A DNA stretch of 60,000 nucleotides from Nematostella vectensis (Eukaryota; Cnidaria; Anthozoa; Actiniaria; Edwardsiidae). The notes under the pieces are model-generated. The model was not told the origin of the DNA and made no database searches. It worked only from the letters and a program-made list of their open reading frames with translations. This document shows, piece after piece, positions 39,611 to 51,683 of the stretch. Position 1 is the stretch's first letter. Each line of letters begins with the position of its first letter. A program made the position numbers and the translations under genes. Location: the NCBI RefSeq assembly GCF_932526225.1, contig NC_064038.1, positions 7,565,070-7,625,069 on the forward strand, given 5' to 3'.

Positions 39611-39791
39611 TTGTTGCGCGACCTGCCAGAATCCAAAATTCCTTTCTTCGTTTGGGAATAGCGCGTAGTCAGACACAAGCTTTGGGGGCGGTTGTCTGGT
39701 TTTGATTGTTTGGTTAGATTGACTACACGCTATTCCCAAACGAGGAAAGGAATTTTGGATTCTGGCAGGTCGCGCAACAACGAATTTGGCT
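39600..39791. mobile_element. Long hairpin element, 72-bp arms
   Basis: Arms 39600-39671 and 39720-39791 are nearly perfect reverse complements (agccaaattcgttgttgcgc to gcgcaacaacgaatttggct) around a 48-bp loop. No clean target-site duplication. It sits 180 bp after the PTAR1 stop and could be in that 3' UTR. Confidence 0.82.
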
Positions 39792-39973
39792 ATGAAATAA
39801 CAAGGTTTTACTTCTTTCTGTTTCATTCGCAAAAGAAAACAATTTTGTCAGAACTTGTGGTGAGTTCAAAATAAGAGCTAAGTATTGGATCACTATATGG
39901 CGCGACCAATCATAACTTCGGCATTGAAACGGCATAGACAGCAAACAGGCCTTTTAAAGATGCCATGGTACCA

Positions 39974-42900
39974 TCACGTCGTACTCATTATCGCGGGCTC
40001 GTTGCCAAATGTGCTGCTCTGAGCACTCAGTGTTTCCAACCATTTTAAGTAATTAACTGCTAGTCTTTGCTGCGTCTCATCTTGGCGCCCTGGTTTCCCG
40101 CGTAAAATCTTTTCGCAATACGCCCTTTCTGTTGTCAGCGATGGCAGCCAATCAGAAATCGCGACGTCACGGAGTAGCACGCTTTCTATTCTTTTCTTCA
40201 ACATCGCTGACCTGCACATTATCCGCAGGCTCTTGACACAGGGAACCCAACATGACATAAGGTTAGCGGGTAAAGGCTCGACTTTGCCGTTTTCGTAGAG
40301 GCTGAGTGCTAAATGTTGCAACTGGTCAGTGGGCATTGTGCTGAACCACAGTCTCCAATGCTGGAACAAGAATCGCCTGAAATGTGTACAAAACTACAGT
40401 CACAGAATTACTTCATTCAAGTGATATCAAAAGAGAAGTAAAACGCTGGGTGTGCACCAGTGCACCACCGGCCACACCGCACGAGGAGGACAGGTAACAT
40501 GAGATGTCATCCAGTGGCTTTCGACAACGGAGTTGTGTGGAGCTTGATTAACATCTTTAATATATATTTAATTAATTTCAAATCCTTTTGAAAAATGTAT
40601 GAAATTATACTGAAATCTATGTAAAAAATAACTATACATTTGATATGGCCACATAAAAATTTCGTTTCTGGTCGCCGCCCATGTCCTGAATTTGTGTCGC
40701 ATGCAACATTTGAGTTCTTGGCGAAAGATATACATCCAGTCATGCCATATACATCGAAAGTTGCAGTTTCACTGCACTAAAATGTGTCGCAATAGTGCAT
40801 ATGGTTGGGTGAATCCCTTTCATCCACGCCAGAAGCCTAAATTTGAGATAAGAAAGAAAAAAAATAGAATAAAAACAAATAAAAAAAACGCCCGCATGTT
40901 CCCGAGGAATAACTTGGATCAGAAACGAAAGATTTTTCCGTGGCCTTTATGCAGGGTGAAACTTGTAAATCAAATATAAAAAGGTAAAAAAAAGAAGGGA
41001 AATTAAAATCACTAATCACAAATAACAAACCTGTGGTACCAGACTGATTCATGTCCAGGAAGGGATTCCAGCAATGAATTGACCAACTCCAGCTCGGCCA
41101 GGAAAAGAAATGCTAATTCACAAACAGACCTACAACAAAATCGTTGATACTGTAAGTATTAGGACATTCTACACGCGAGAGCCACAAACACACCAAAAAG
41201 GGAAAATTATATTAGATTCTAAGACATTGGGAATTGGGGAGAACAAGAGGAAAGGAATTTTTGTGTTGAACTATCCTTGCATGGTTAACGAATCAGCAAT
41301 ATGGCGATCTGGGATGCTTACACAAGCTGTTTGAGCTTGGTGATAAGAGCTTGTCTGTAGTGGAAGCCACAGTGGTCGGAAATATGCATTTGTACCCACT
41401 GCTCCATGCCTTGCAACTCACATAGTAATTTCTAAATGTGAAAGAAAGATTATTACAAAATATGACAGAATGATAATATGACTACAACAATTATTAAAGT
41501 TTTAGTATCAAGTATAGTATTTGATACAGTATACTGACCAAATTGTTATATGGAGATTCGGTATTTTAACAATGATTACAAAGTATATGTCATCCATCCC
41601 ATGAGTCAGGATGGGGTAATAAAAATGGTGACGATAATAAAGAAGCAGAAAATGAAGATAGAAAGAAAATAACAAAAAATTGAATAAAAAGAAGAATGAA
41701 GTAACATAGCCGCAGCAGGCCACATAAGATTGGGTGAAAACATTGGGTGGGGGGGGGGGGGTGGGGTGGGGGCCCCAATACAGAAACATTAAGAAAATAG
41801 TGGGGGGTGGGGGGCACAATACAGAAACAGTAAGAAAATATTGGGGGTGGGGGGCACAATACAGAAACAGTAAGAAAATATTGGGGGTGGGGGGCACAAT
41901 ACAGAAACAGTAAGAAAATATTGGGGGTGGGGGGCACAATACAGAAACAGTAAGAAAATATTGGGGGTGGGGGCACAATACAGAAACAGTAAGAAAATAT
42001 TGGGGGTGGTGGGGGGCACAATACAGAAACAGTAAGAAAATATTGGGGGTGGGGGGCACAATACAGAAACAGTAAGAAAATATTGGGGGTGGTGGGCACA
42101 ATACAGAAACAGTAAGAAAATATTGGGGGGGCACAATACAGAAACAGTAAGAAAATATTGGGGGTGGGGGGCACAATACAGAAACAGTAAGAAAATATTG
42201 GGGGTGGGGGGCACAATACAGAAACAGTAAGAAAATATTGGGGGTGGGGGGCACAATACAGAAACAGTAAGAAAATATTGGGGGTGGGGGGCACAATACA
42301 GAAACAGTAAGAAAATATTGGGGATGGGGGGCACAATACAGAAACAGTAAGAAAATATTGGGGGGGCACAATACAGAAACAGTAAGAAAATATTGGGGGT
42401 GGGGGGCACAATACAGAAACAGTAAGAAAATATTGGGGGTGGGGGGTACAATACAGAAACAGTACGAAAATATTGGGGGTGGGGGGCACAATACAGAAAC
42501 AGTAAGAAAAAAATGGGGGTGGGGGGTACAATACAGAAACAGTAAGAAAATATTGGGGGTGGGGGGCACAATACAGAAACAGTAAGAAAATATTGGGGGT
42601 GGGGGGCACAATACAGAAACATTAGGAAAATATTGGGGGTGGGGGGCACAATACAGAAACAGTAAGAAAACATTGGGGGTGGGGGGCACAATACAGAAAC
42701 AGTAAGAAAATATTGGGGGTGGGGGGCACAATACAGAAACAGTAAGAAAATATTGGGGGGGTGGGGGGAACAATACAGAAACAGTAAGAAAATATTGGGG
42801 GGGTGGGGGGCACAATACAGAAACAGTAAGAAAATATTGGGGGGGCACAATACAGAAACAGTAAGAAAATATTGGGGGGGGGGGCACAATACAGAAACAG

Positions 42901-45900
42901 TAAGAAAATATTGGGGGTGGGGGGCACAATACAGAAACAGTAAGAAAATATTGGGGGGTGGGGGCCCCAATACAGAAACATTAAGAAAATAGTGGGGGGT
43001 GGGGGGCACAATACAGAAACAGTAAGAAAATATTGGGGGTGGGGGGCACAATACAGAAACAGTAAGAAAATATTGGGGGTGGGGGGGCACAATACAGAAA
43101 CAGTAAGAAAATATTGGGGGTGGGGGGCACAATACAGAAACAGTAAGAAAATATTGGGGGTGGGGGGCACAATACAGAAACAGTAAGAAAATATTGGGGG
43201 TGGGGGCACAATACAGAAACAGTAAGAAAATATTGGGGGTGGTGGGGGGCACAATACAGAAACAGTAAGAAAATATTGGGGGTGGGGGGCACAATACAGA
43301 AACAGTAAGAAAATATTGGGGGTGGTGGGCACAATACAGAAACAGTAAGAAAATATTGGGGGGGCACAATACAGAAACAGTAAGAAAATATTGGGGGTGG
43401 GGGGCACAATACAGAAACAGTAAGAAAATATTGGGGGTGGGGGGCACAATACAGAAACAGTAAGAAAATATTGGGGGTGGGGGGCACAATACAGAAACAG
43501 TAAGAAAATATTGGGGGTGGGGGGCACAATACAGAAACAGTAAGAAAATATTGGGGGTGGGGGGCACAATACAGAAACAGTAAGAAAATATTGGGGATGG
43601 GGGGCACAATACAGAAACAGTAAGAAAATATTGGGGGGGCACAATACAGAAACAGTAAGAAAATATTGGGGGTGGGGGGCACAATACAGAAACAGTAAGA
43701 AAATATTGGGGGTGGGGGGTACAATACAGAAACAGTACAAAAATATTGGGGGTGGGGGGCACAATACAGAAACAGTAAGAAAAAAATGGGGGTGGGGGGT
43801 ACAATACAGAAACAGTAAGAAAATATTGGGGGTGGGGGGCACAATACAGAAACAGTAAGAAAATATTGGGGGTGGGGGGCACAATACAGAAACATTAGGA
43901 AAATATTGGGGGTGGGGGGCACAATACAGAAACAGTAAGAAAACATTGGGGGTGGGGGGCACAATACAGAAACAGTAAGAAAATATTGGGGGTGGGGGGC
44001 ACAATACAGAAACAGTAAGAAAATATTGGGGGGGTGGGGGGAACAATACAGAAACAGTAAGAAAATATTGGGGGGGTGGGGGGCACAATACAGAAACAGT
44101 AAGAAAATATTGGGGGGGCACAATACAGAAACAGTAAGAAAATATTGGGGGGGGGGCACAATACAGAAACAGTAAGAAAATATTGGGGGTGGGGGGCACA
44201 ATACAGAAACAGTAAGAAAATATTGGGGGGTGGGGGGCACAATACAGAAACATTAAGAAAATATTGGGGGTGGGGGCACAATACAGAAACAGTAAGAAAA
44301 TATTGGGGGGTGGGGGGCACAATACAGAAACATTAAGAAAATATTGGGGGTGGGGGGCACAATACAGAAACAGTAAGAAAATATTGGAGGGGTGGGGGGA
44401 CAATACAGAAACAGTAAGAAAATATTGGGGGTGGGGGGCACAATACAGAAACAGTAAGAAAATATTGGGGTTGGGGGCACAATACAGAAACATTAAGAAA
44501 ATATTGGGGGGGCACAATACAGAAACAGTAAGAAAATATTGGGGGGGGGCACAATACAGAAACAGTAAGAAAATATTGGGGGTGGGGGGCACAATACAGA
44601 AACAGTAAGAAAATATTGGGGGTGGGGGGCACAATACAGAAACAGTAAGAAAATATTGGGGGGGGGGGGCACAATACAGAAACATTAAGAAAATATTGGG
44701 GGTGGGGGGCACAATACAGAAACAGTAAGAAAATATTGGGGGTGGGGGGCACAATACAGAAACAGTAAGAAAATATTGGGGGGGCACAATACAGAAACAG
44801 TAAGAAAATATTGGGGGTGGGGGGCACAATACAGAAACAGTAAGAAAATATTGGGGGTGGGGGGCACAATACAGAAACAGTAAGAAAATATTGGGGGTGG
44901 GGGGCACAATACAGAAACAGTAAGAAAATATTGGGGGTGGGGGGCACAATACAGAAACAGTAAGAAAATATTGGGGATGGGGGGCACAATACAGAAACAG
45001 TAAGAAAATATTGGGGGTGGGGGGCACAATACAGAAACAGTAAGAAAATATTGGGGGTGGGGGGCACAATACAGAAACAGTAAGAAAATATTGGGGATGG
45101 GGGGCACAATACAGAAACAGTAAGAAAATATTGGGGGGGGGGCACAATACAGAAACAGTAAGAAAATATTGGGGGTGGGGGGCACAATACAGAAACAGTA
45201 AGAAAATATTGGGTGGGGGGGCACAATACAGAAACAGTAAGAAAATATTGGGGGTGGGGGGCACAATACAGAAACAGTAAGAAAATATTGGGGGTGGGGG
45301 CAACCATGCCCCTACTGGTCATTTCCTTATAATTTTTGAAATTTCTGGGGGGCACGTGCCCCCAATGCCCCACCCCCTGCTACAGCCCTGAGTGATGATG
45401 AGGATAAAAAAGATAGTGATGAAAACAATATGAAAGTGGGAATGATGATTATGATGATAGATTCATAGCTGATGGTGATAATAACAATACAAAAGTGAAA
45501 ATGCTGATGATGACGGGGTTACTGAATAAATGTTATAGTTATGTATGAGGAGCCACTGGTTGTACTTTACTCCTAAGAGAATTAGGAAGCTAAAATGACA
45601 CTACATATTACTAGAATTTCTACTGGAACAATCATCTTACCTTTTTAGAATCAATGAATCTATCAGCCACCCAGCCTCGATGACTCCACGCCACGTAGTT
45701 ATCTGGATATCTTTCTGCAGCCTGCTGGCTTACAATAATTTCCTCCCTGAGCCACTCCTGGCAAAACGTTGATTTTCCTTTCTGTTTAGTGAAGTAGTTT
45801 ATCAACCATTTCCTAGAAAAAAAGACAAAACTGTCAATAAAATCAAAATTGATCAAAGAACTCACAACAGTTATTTCACCACCGAAGTTGCAGGGGTAGA

Positions 45901-47743
45901 TCCAGGAGTCCTAGAAAGGGGGTAAATCAAGGGTTTCAAAAAGGGGGGATTTATTGTTTCTCTATGGATTTCTTGTTAGAAAATAGTGGTGCTTGGGCCT
46001 GCTCGGACCACCCCAATCCACCATCCCTGAGTTGCACATTGCTTGACTCACCTATGTGCAAACGCTTCCGCACTTCTTGGGTGCTTAGTAAGAACTAGTG
46101 TAGATATGTGTAGGTCACAATCAACACTTAGCAATCCACTGCTTACAAGTTCTTTTCTGTGAGTAACAAAGCAATCAGAGGAGACAACACATATGCCTAC
46201 AAACTAGTAGTTATCACGAAATCAACTATTTAGTTTTTAAATCAGAACACATTCTTGCCTTTTAAAATAATTATGTATAAATAATATATTTTTATATAAA
46301 AAAATATGCTCAAGGACAAAATATAGAAAAAAAATAGACTGATCTTAGCCCCACAAAGCTTTGTGAAGCAAAAAAAATGTGTAAACCTGAGGCTTCAAGA
46401 AAAAAAATTCAAGCACACAAAAAAACACCTGCCCCTCCCATTTCTTTTCTATGAGGATAAGGTAAAGCTTACCTTATATAGACCCTTCATTACTATAAAT
46501 AAACTCAACTTTTACCTGATATTCCATGCTGAGTAACACTCTGCACTTAGTAATACCACTGCTCTTGACAGTTGGTCCAACTCAGTAGCTGATAACAGAA
46601 GGATAAAAACAATCAGACACACTAGCAACATGCTAGCAACACATCAATAATACACTAGCAACAAATAAGCAACACAGTAACAACACACTAGCCCTATCAC
46701 CAAATCAGCTTTGCCCTGTTATTTTCATTAGGCTGGCAGGTTTCATCTAGCATGTTGGGGACTGTTCATTCACCATAGGGTTAGTAGCTAAGATTGGGCA
46801 ACATGACTTGACTGGGTTTGTTAAGAACAAAGAAAGCATGTCACAGCCAAATTAAAGGGGATTTTATGTTTTTTTTTTCAGAATTTAGTATAACAAACTC
46901 TGATCTGCCTGCCCTTGCAATACCAAATATCTACAGTATTCAATGTTTTATAGGGTTTTAGAGGGTGTTTGCTTAATTGAAATCCATTTCTCAGTAATCA
47001 GAGGTGTCATGAAAATACACATAATTTGTCAGACACGATCTTAACATACCTGTTAAATTCTCTGTGCTTTGATTCTTGACCCTACAGTGTCTGTGCTTCC
47101 TCAGAAGTCTATGGTAGGCATACATGTACATGGGCCTGATACACCAGCTTCGAATCCCAAGCTTGTGCCCAATAACTACCATGGCATCCTTTGATTGTTC
47201 TTCCTTGCATTTTGGGCAAAATATAAAATCTACTTCGTCTCTGTAAAAAAAGCAAACGGTAGCATTAAATCAGTTATACATGGCTGAAAAGTTATTGATA
47301 AGTAAGATATTGGAAGAAAAAACAAACACGTCATCAAAATGTTATGAAATCGATGTCATAATAAGATAGGAAACGAACACAGGAAAAAGTGTCCCTTCTG
47401 GCTAAGAAACATTCTAAAATAAAGGGGAAATATAATACGTGTACCTATAATTGATACTTATGCAGTTTCTTAGTAAATAAAGTTTGGAGTTTTGAGAGAC
47501 TTCCAATGAGAAATTAATCACAGAAACAAGCACCTTGATACGATTCGTCATAAAAAATTAAAACCAAGAAACACTGTGAGTTATAGAGGAAAAACTAAGC
47601 TACGTTCAGGGCTCTTGGCAATGCAGCAAGTAGATATCGACTAAAGTATAATGTATATTTACTTACATGGCGGGATCTTGGATAAATGCAGTGTTCAAAA
47701 TGTTAAAATACATTTCACCGTTCATGCTTTCATCGTCCGCCAT
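39974..47743 (-). CDS. PTAR1: Protein prenyltransferase alpha subunit repeat-containing protein 1
   Basis: Exons on the minus strand: 47743-47667, 47240-47050, 46588-46516, 46156-46052, 45812-45641, 41431-41322 (or -41324), possibly 41149-41134, 41092-41031, 40376-39974 (TGA at 39976-39974). Length about 396-402 aa; human PTAR1 is about 402. Seen: DEVDFIFCPKCK and HKLGIRSWCI near the start; the alpha-subunit repeats SAWNIRKELVSSG, YVAWSHRGWV, SDHCGFHYRQALI and HESVWYHRRFLFQHW; and the closing YLKWLETLSA. All match PTAR1 in order. In vertebrates PTAR1 pairs with RABGGTB as a third type of geranylgeranyltransferase that double-prenylates proteins such as the SNARE YKT6 (literature knowledge). 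Intron 5 contains the 3.5-kb G-rich array. Starts head-to-head with PDCD7. Confidence 0.93.
41705..45390. mobile_element. hAT-like element expanded by an internal G-rich minisatellite
   Basis: Right end CCCTGCTACAGCCCTG (to 45390) and a decayed left end CATAGCCGCAGCAGG (from 41705; an ATTGGG block sits at the same offset in both) are inverted repeats. The flanks AGTAA (41700-41704) and AGTGA (45391-45395) match at 4 of 5 bases. The 40-bp array lies inside. Lies in intron 5 of PTAR1. Confidence 0.5.
41800..45300. repeat. G-rich 40-bp minisatellite with about 1.2-kb higher-order repeat
   Basis: About 88 copies of a 40-bp unit: aatacagaaacagtaagaaa, atatt, then two G runs (usually ggggg t gggggg) and cac. 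Differences lie mostly in G-run length. A marker (gccccaatacagaaacatta) occurs at about 41773 and 42965, 1192 bp apart, and the order of variant units is shared after both, so a block was duplicated. Its minus-strand frames (PPPPIFSYCFCIV) are by-products. Confidence 0.96.
45891..46029. mobile_element. hAT-like non-autonomous element, 139 bp, 5-bp TSD
   Basis: Ends CAGGGGTAGATCCAG and CAATCCACCATCCCTG are imperfect inverted repeats, with a perfect 5-bp duplication AGTTG (45886-45890, 46030-46034). In PTAR1 intron 4. Confidence 0.75.
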
Positions 47744-47802
47744 TTTGTATACAACTTAGTAACCAGGCTGGAACACAGTAACCAGGTCTCCTCGTAAACA
47801 AG
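47744..47802. promoter_or_regulatory. Bidirectional PTAR1/PDCD7 promoter
   Basis: Only 59 bp separate the two start codons. No TATA box is seen. gtaaccaggctggaacacag and a second gtaaccagg form a short direct repeat. Both starts lie in AA[AG]ATGGCGG, which matches the YY1 motif AAGATGGCGGC; such motifs at the ATG are typical of housekeeping promoters. Confidence 0.7.
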
Positions 47803-50800
47803 ATGGCGGGCAGTTTTCGAGGCTCGGGGAGTTTTCCTCCAAATAGACCCCCAGATAGAAACACTTTCAACTCAAATCCCCAGTTTAGACCGCATTATTA
47901 TCAAGAAGCCAGCGAAGAAAGGAATTTTCAAGGCAACTATTTGGCAAGACCCCCAAATAGCACAAGATATGGTAGTTCGCAAGATGCTCGTTGTCAGGCT
48001 GACAAGATGGGATATGGAAACGAAACACAGACCAATAATTACCAAGACTCCCTTTCCAGTGAAAACTGTGTCATTCGTTCGCAAAACTCAAGACCATCAA
48101 ATTTAAGCATTCCCCAACCAAGGCAAAACCATCATGACTTCACAAGTTCACCGGACCACTTTGGACCTTACATGCGAAACGACCAAGAATTTGATGGAAG
48201 AACGCATTCATTCCACGACGGGCAATGCAATAGACCTCTTCAGGGTATTCCTCAAATAAGAAACAGCCCATTCAACTCACCTTTCCAGGGGGGACCACTT
48301 CGAATGATGCTTCCCCCTGGAATGCCTCCCCTGTTACTGGGACCTCAAGAATTTTCTCCAAATATCCCTCCTCCACGATTTGGATTTACAGGGCCACCTC
48401 CTGGCCCGACACCCCTCTCAGCAAGCCAAATGCCTCCAGGACAGACCCCCATGATTCCAGGTCAGACATCTGTGCCTCTAGGACAGGCCCCCATGCCTCT
48501 AGAACAGGTCCCCATGCTTCCAGGACAGGCCCCGCTTTCAGTGCCATCATCAACAGGAACAACTTCAGATCTAGAGGAGGGGGAGATCTTGAAAAATGAA
48601 GACAGAAAATGGGTTGAAGAGTTTTTAAAAGGAATAGCACCAACATCAAATACAGATCAACATGCTACAGAAACAAAGGTAATGTATCTACAATAATCCA
48701 TTAATAGCTTTAGTATTTATTACAGTTTAGAGGTTGGCTGCTAAATCTTGGGTTACATATAGTACAGTGTGCCCATTGAAAGAAAAAATAACTACAGTAC
48801 TCAGGTGGAGGTAAATCCCTTGCATTTTCACGTCTACAAAAAGATTTCTTTCACTCTGTTTATTATAAGCTTTTGAGTTAAACAAAGTATCTTCGTCTAA
48901 TTTCCGAGATGTGCCAATTTTTGTGTTTGCGAGTTTTACGATAACAAAGAAACGTGCCAAATGACATGTCTTGTCACTGTATACATAGTCTCGCCCGCTA
49001 GTCAGGCACTACATGTAGTTTTAAACTTTAACAGTCGATAAGTTTGAGCCATACGCAAGCCGAGAGAGCGAGGTGATAATTTATCTTCGCTTGCCTTTGC
49101 AAAACAAAGACAGTGTAATGCCGGCGGCAACTAAACTATGATTGTTTTCTCTTGCTTTTCAACTTGCGCATCAAATAGACCCCTCGAAAAAGAATCCCCT
49201 ATATCCAAGCTTCAATTTGCTAAAAAGAGCATCGCAATCCTTAATGCAGTCGATTAGTTTTGTCGTACGCTCCAACTAAAACATCCTTGTTTTAGGTGGC
49301 TTTCGTATGAAAGTGTTTTCAGCATTATCAATAGTTCTCCCTGCATTAAAAATTCGAACGAACAATAGCCAACATTCCTGCATAACAAAGGAAAACTACA
49401 CGCACCAATCGTGTATTACACTCAGCGTTTTACACGCAAAATCCGTGCATGCACTACACTCAAACTACACGCAAAAAACGTGTGCAACGCTGTAAAGTTT
49501 CTTCCAGGCTGTACTGTAGGTGTGAACCTTGCTCTACTCACCAAGTCTGCCCCCCTACCCCTATGCTAGGTGTAACCCTGGCTCTACCCCACAAGTATGT
49601 CCTCTTACCCCTATTCTAGGTGTGACCCTGGTTCTACTCACCAAGATGTTTTCTATTTCATTTTAAAAGCTGGTTGAAGCCAGAAATACTCTTCAGAAAT
49701 GGAACCATCTTCTAAAGCAGCTCAAAGCACAGAGAGACAAGCTAATTGATTGTGTACAAGGCAGTGTATCAGAATGGCAAAAAGAGGTGGAGAGAGCAAA
49801 CAAACTAAAGGTAATAAAACACATGTGATCAGGCCCATTTTTTATGGTGGATTGGGAAACCTGAAAAAAGTGTAACTATTTACATGGGGAAGGGGAGGGG
49901 TGAAAAGTGTGTAGATAATTTTCCCCTATCACTAGACTCTTTTTAATGGAATGAGTTGTTTTATGAGGGATTTTGAAAATTTACAAGTGTTCTTCTAAAA
50001 CTGTAAGCACATGTCCCGTCCCGATTCATCCATGGACAATTTGCCCTAGCCACATTTTTTCACATAGTTTTTGGCGAGCGAGCTTGTTCACAGCAAATGA
50101 GAAAATAATATAATATTTAAAGCAATGGATCCATAAGTTCCTGTATGGCCAACACACTTGGACAATAAGAGGTATATGTATCATGCATGTTCTAGGTTAT
50201 GCTTCAAGAAACAGAGAGGAGACTTGGCGAGAAGGAAGTGCAAGAACTGACAGAGAAATGGAAAAGGAGAAAACGAAAACAGGTAAAGAAATGAGGTTGT
50301 GATTGGTCAATACCTCAAGGACTCAGCCTAGTGAGGACGAGGCAAGCAAGGACACATGGTTATTCGCTTTGTTAAGAATTTGGTCTTATTATAAGTTGTT
50401 TATGTACATACCTATATCCTTGGGCCAGAAAAGTAGTTTATTAACATCACCACAAGTAATACCACATCCCTCAAGCTTTGTTCAGATTTTTCTGGTCCTT
50501 GGACATGAACGTCAAAACAGTCTTATTTATGAATGAGTAAAGACATTAGATGTTCATCTGTAAGAGGAGGCTACCAGACAATTGCAATTCTTACTTTTTA
50601 AAATTGAACTGACAGGAATGGCTGAAAAGAAGAAAGATAAAGAGAACTCTTGAAAAGCAAGCTGCAGAAAAACGAAGGCTACAACTTCACCAGCAGATAG
50701 ATGAATGGAGAGAAAAGGAAATTGCCAAAGACCAGGCAAAAATCAAGGTCTGAATAATGCACTCTGGCCGAGTGTTAAACTTGATATTTTGCACTTGATT

Positions 50801-51677
50801 AGATTTAACAAGAAAGCTCTTTATGAATATGAAATGCTTATCATTCCATCTTGTATTAGGCAGGCTTCAAATCAAATCAACCATCAATTACTAGTATATG
50901 TTGCCTTTTTTTTTTTTTGAATGGTACATATTTCACTTGTTTGTGTGAATGGGAGAAAGCCTGCTGATAGTAGCCACATGTTTGTGAGCAGCACTGAAAC
51001 TCCACAGTACTTTATCCATAGCAAAAAGTGAAAGCAAGATGAAGAAAAAATATGTTGCTTTCTATTGACTTTGAACCATTGGAATTGGATACTATTATTA
51101 ATATTACTAAAATATTAATGCAGTTTTCAGTAAAAGCTCTTGGATTCAAAGTAAAGTTATTATAAAAACTCAAATAAGGGCAGCTGAGTGACACCAACTA
51201 AAATGACTACAGTATGGCTTCTATGGCTAAGGTGCTTAAAAATAGATACATATGCTTCTAGCAAAATATCAAGAGTGTTATTGCTTGAAAATTATGGTGT
51301 TAAATTCTGGCTATGTAGGGTAAGGAAGCAATTTGTGTATATCCAAATTCTAAAAAGATGGATGCACGCTATAAAGGGATAACTCCACTAGGGTTTTTTT
51401 TATAGATTCTCATGCCAGTCCTCTGTCATTCACAACTTGACTTCTTTTAGTACTGCCATAACTGCAATACACCATGCATTGCCAGCATTGTGCTGATTTG
51501 ATTTGCCTTGATTTTATCAATACTGAAATTGGTGCCAGGCTGCAAATGTAAAGAGAGAAGCAGGTGGGGTGCTGGGTGATGTCCGCAAGAAAAAGTCTGA
51601 TGCCAGCAAGGCCCTGGAACTAATCAAAGCCTTGAGGAAACTAAGACAATTCCGAAAACAAGAAGCAGAGCTCAAAG
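47803..51677 (+). CDS. PDCD7: Programmed cell death 7 / U11-U12 snRNP 59K protein, 5' part
   Basis: Exons 47803-48678, 49670-49810, 50196-50282, 50616-50747, 51539-51677; phases 0,0,0,0 and then 1. This gives 458 residues and the gene continues past the window. PDCD7 (59K) is a subunit of the minor-spliceosome U11/U12 di-snRNP, where it helps bridge the two snRNPs (family knowledge). Seen: a disordered N-terminal half rich in Asn, Pro and Gln with five 7-residue repeats (GQTPMIP type, residues 213-247); an acidic stretch with RKWVEEFLKGI near 271-281; then charged coiled coil from residue 293 (VEARNTLQKWNHLLKQLK, EKWKRRKRKQEWLKRRK, EWREKEIAKDQ) and VLGDVRKKKSDASKALELIK, which matches the VLSEVRKKQADTKRM region of human PDCD7. 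The missing C-terminus should be about 150 residues. Confidence 0.88.
48439..48543 (+). repeat. In-frame 21-bp coding repeat of PDCD7
   Basis: Five degenerate 7-codon units (GQTPMIP, GQTSVPL, GQAPMPL, EQVPMLP, GQAPLSV) in the proline-rich region. Their base changes are partly synonymous, unlike the intronic arrays. Confidence 0.8.
48679..49517. other. PDCD7 intron 1, mostly unique sequence
   Basis: No exon or clear element seen. Near 49380-49490 there are several acacgcaaaa and ctacac motifs without a regular period. Confidence 0.5.
49518..49650. repeat. 50-bp minisatellite, end of PDCD7 intron 1
   Basis: Nearly three copies, starting aggtgt at 49518, 49568 and 49618, ending about 20 bp before the acceptor at 49669. 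Confidence 0.88.
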
Positions 51678-51683
51678 GTATGT

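Noticed and set aside
41508-45373. Proline/phenylalanine-rich minus-strand frames up to 893 codons
   Set aside because: By-product of the G-rich 40-bp array; no start, splice or homology support.
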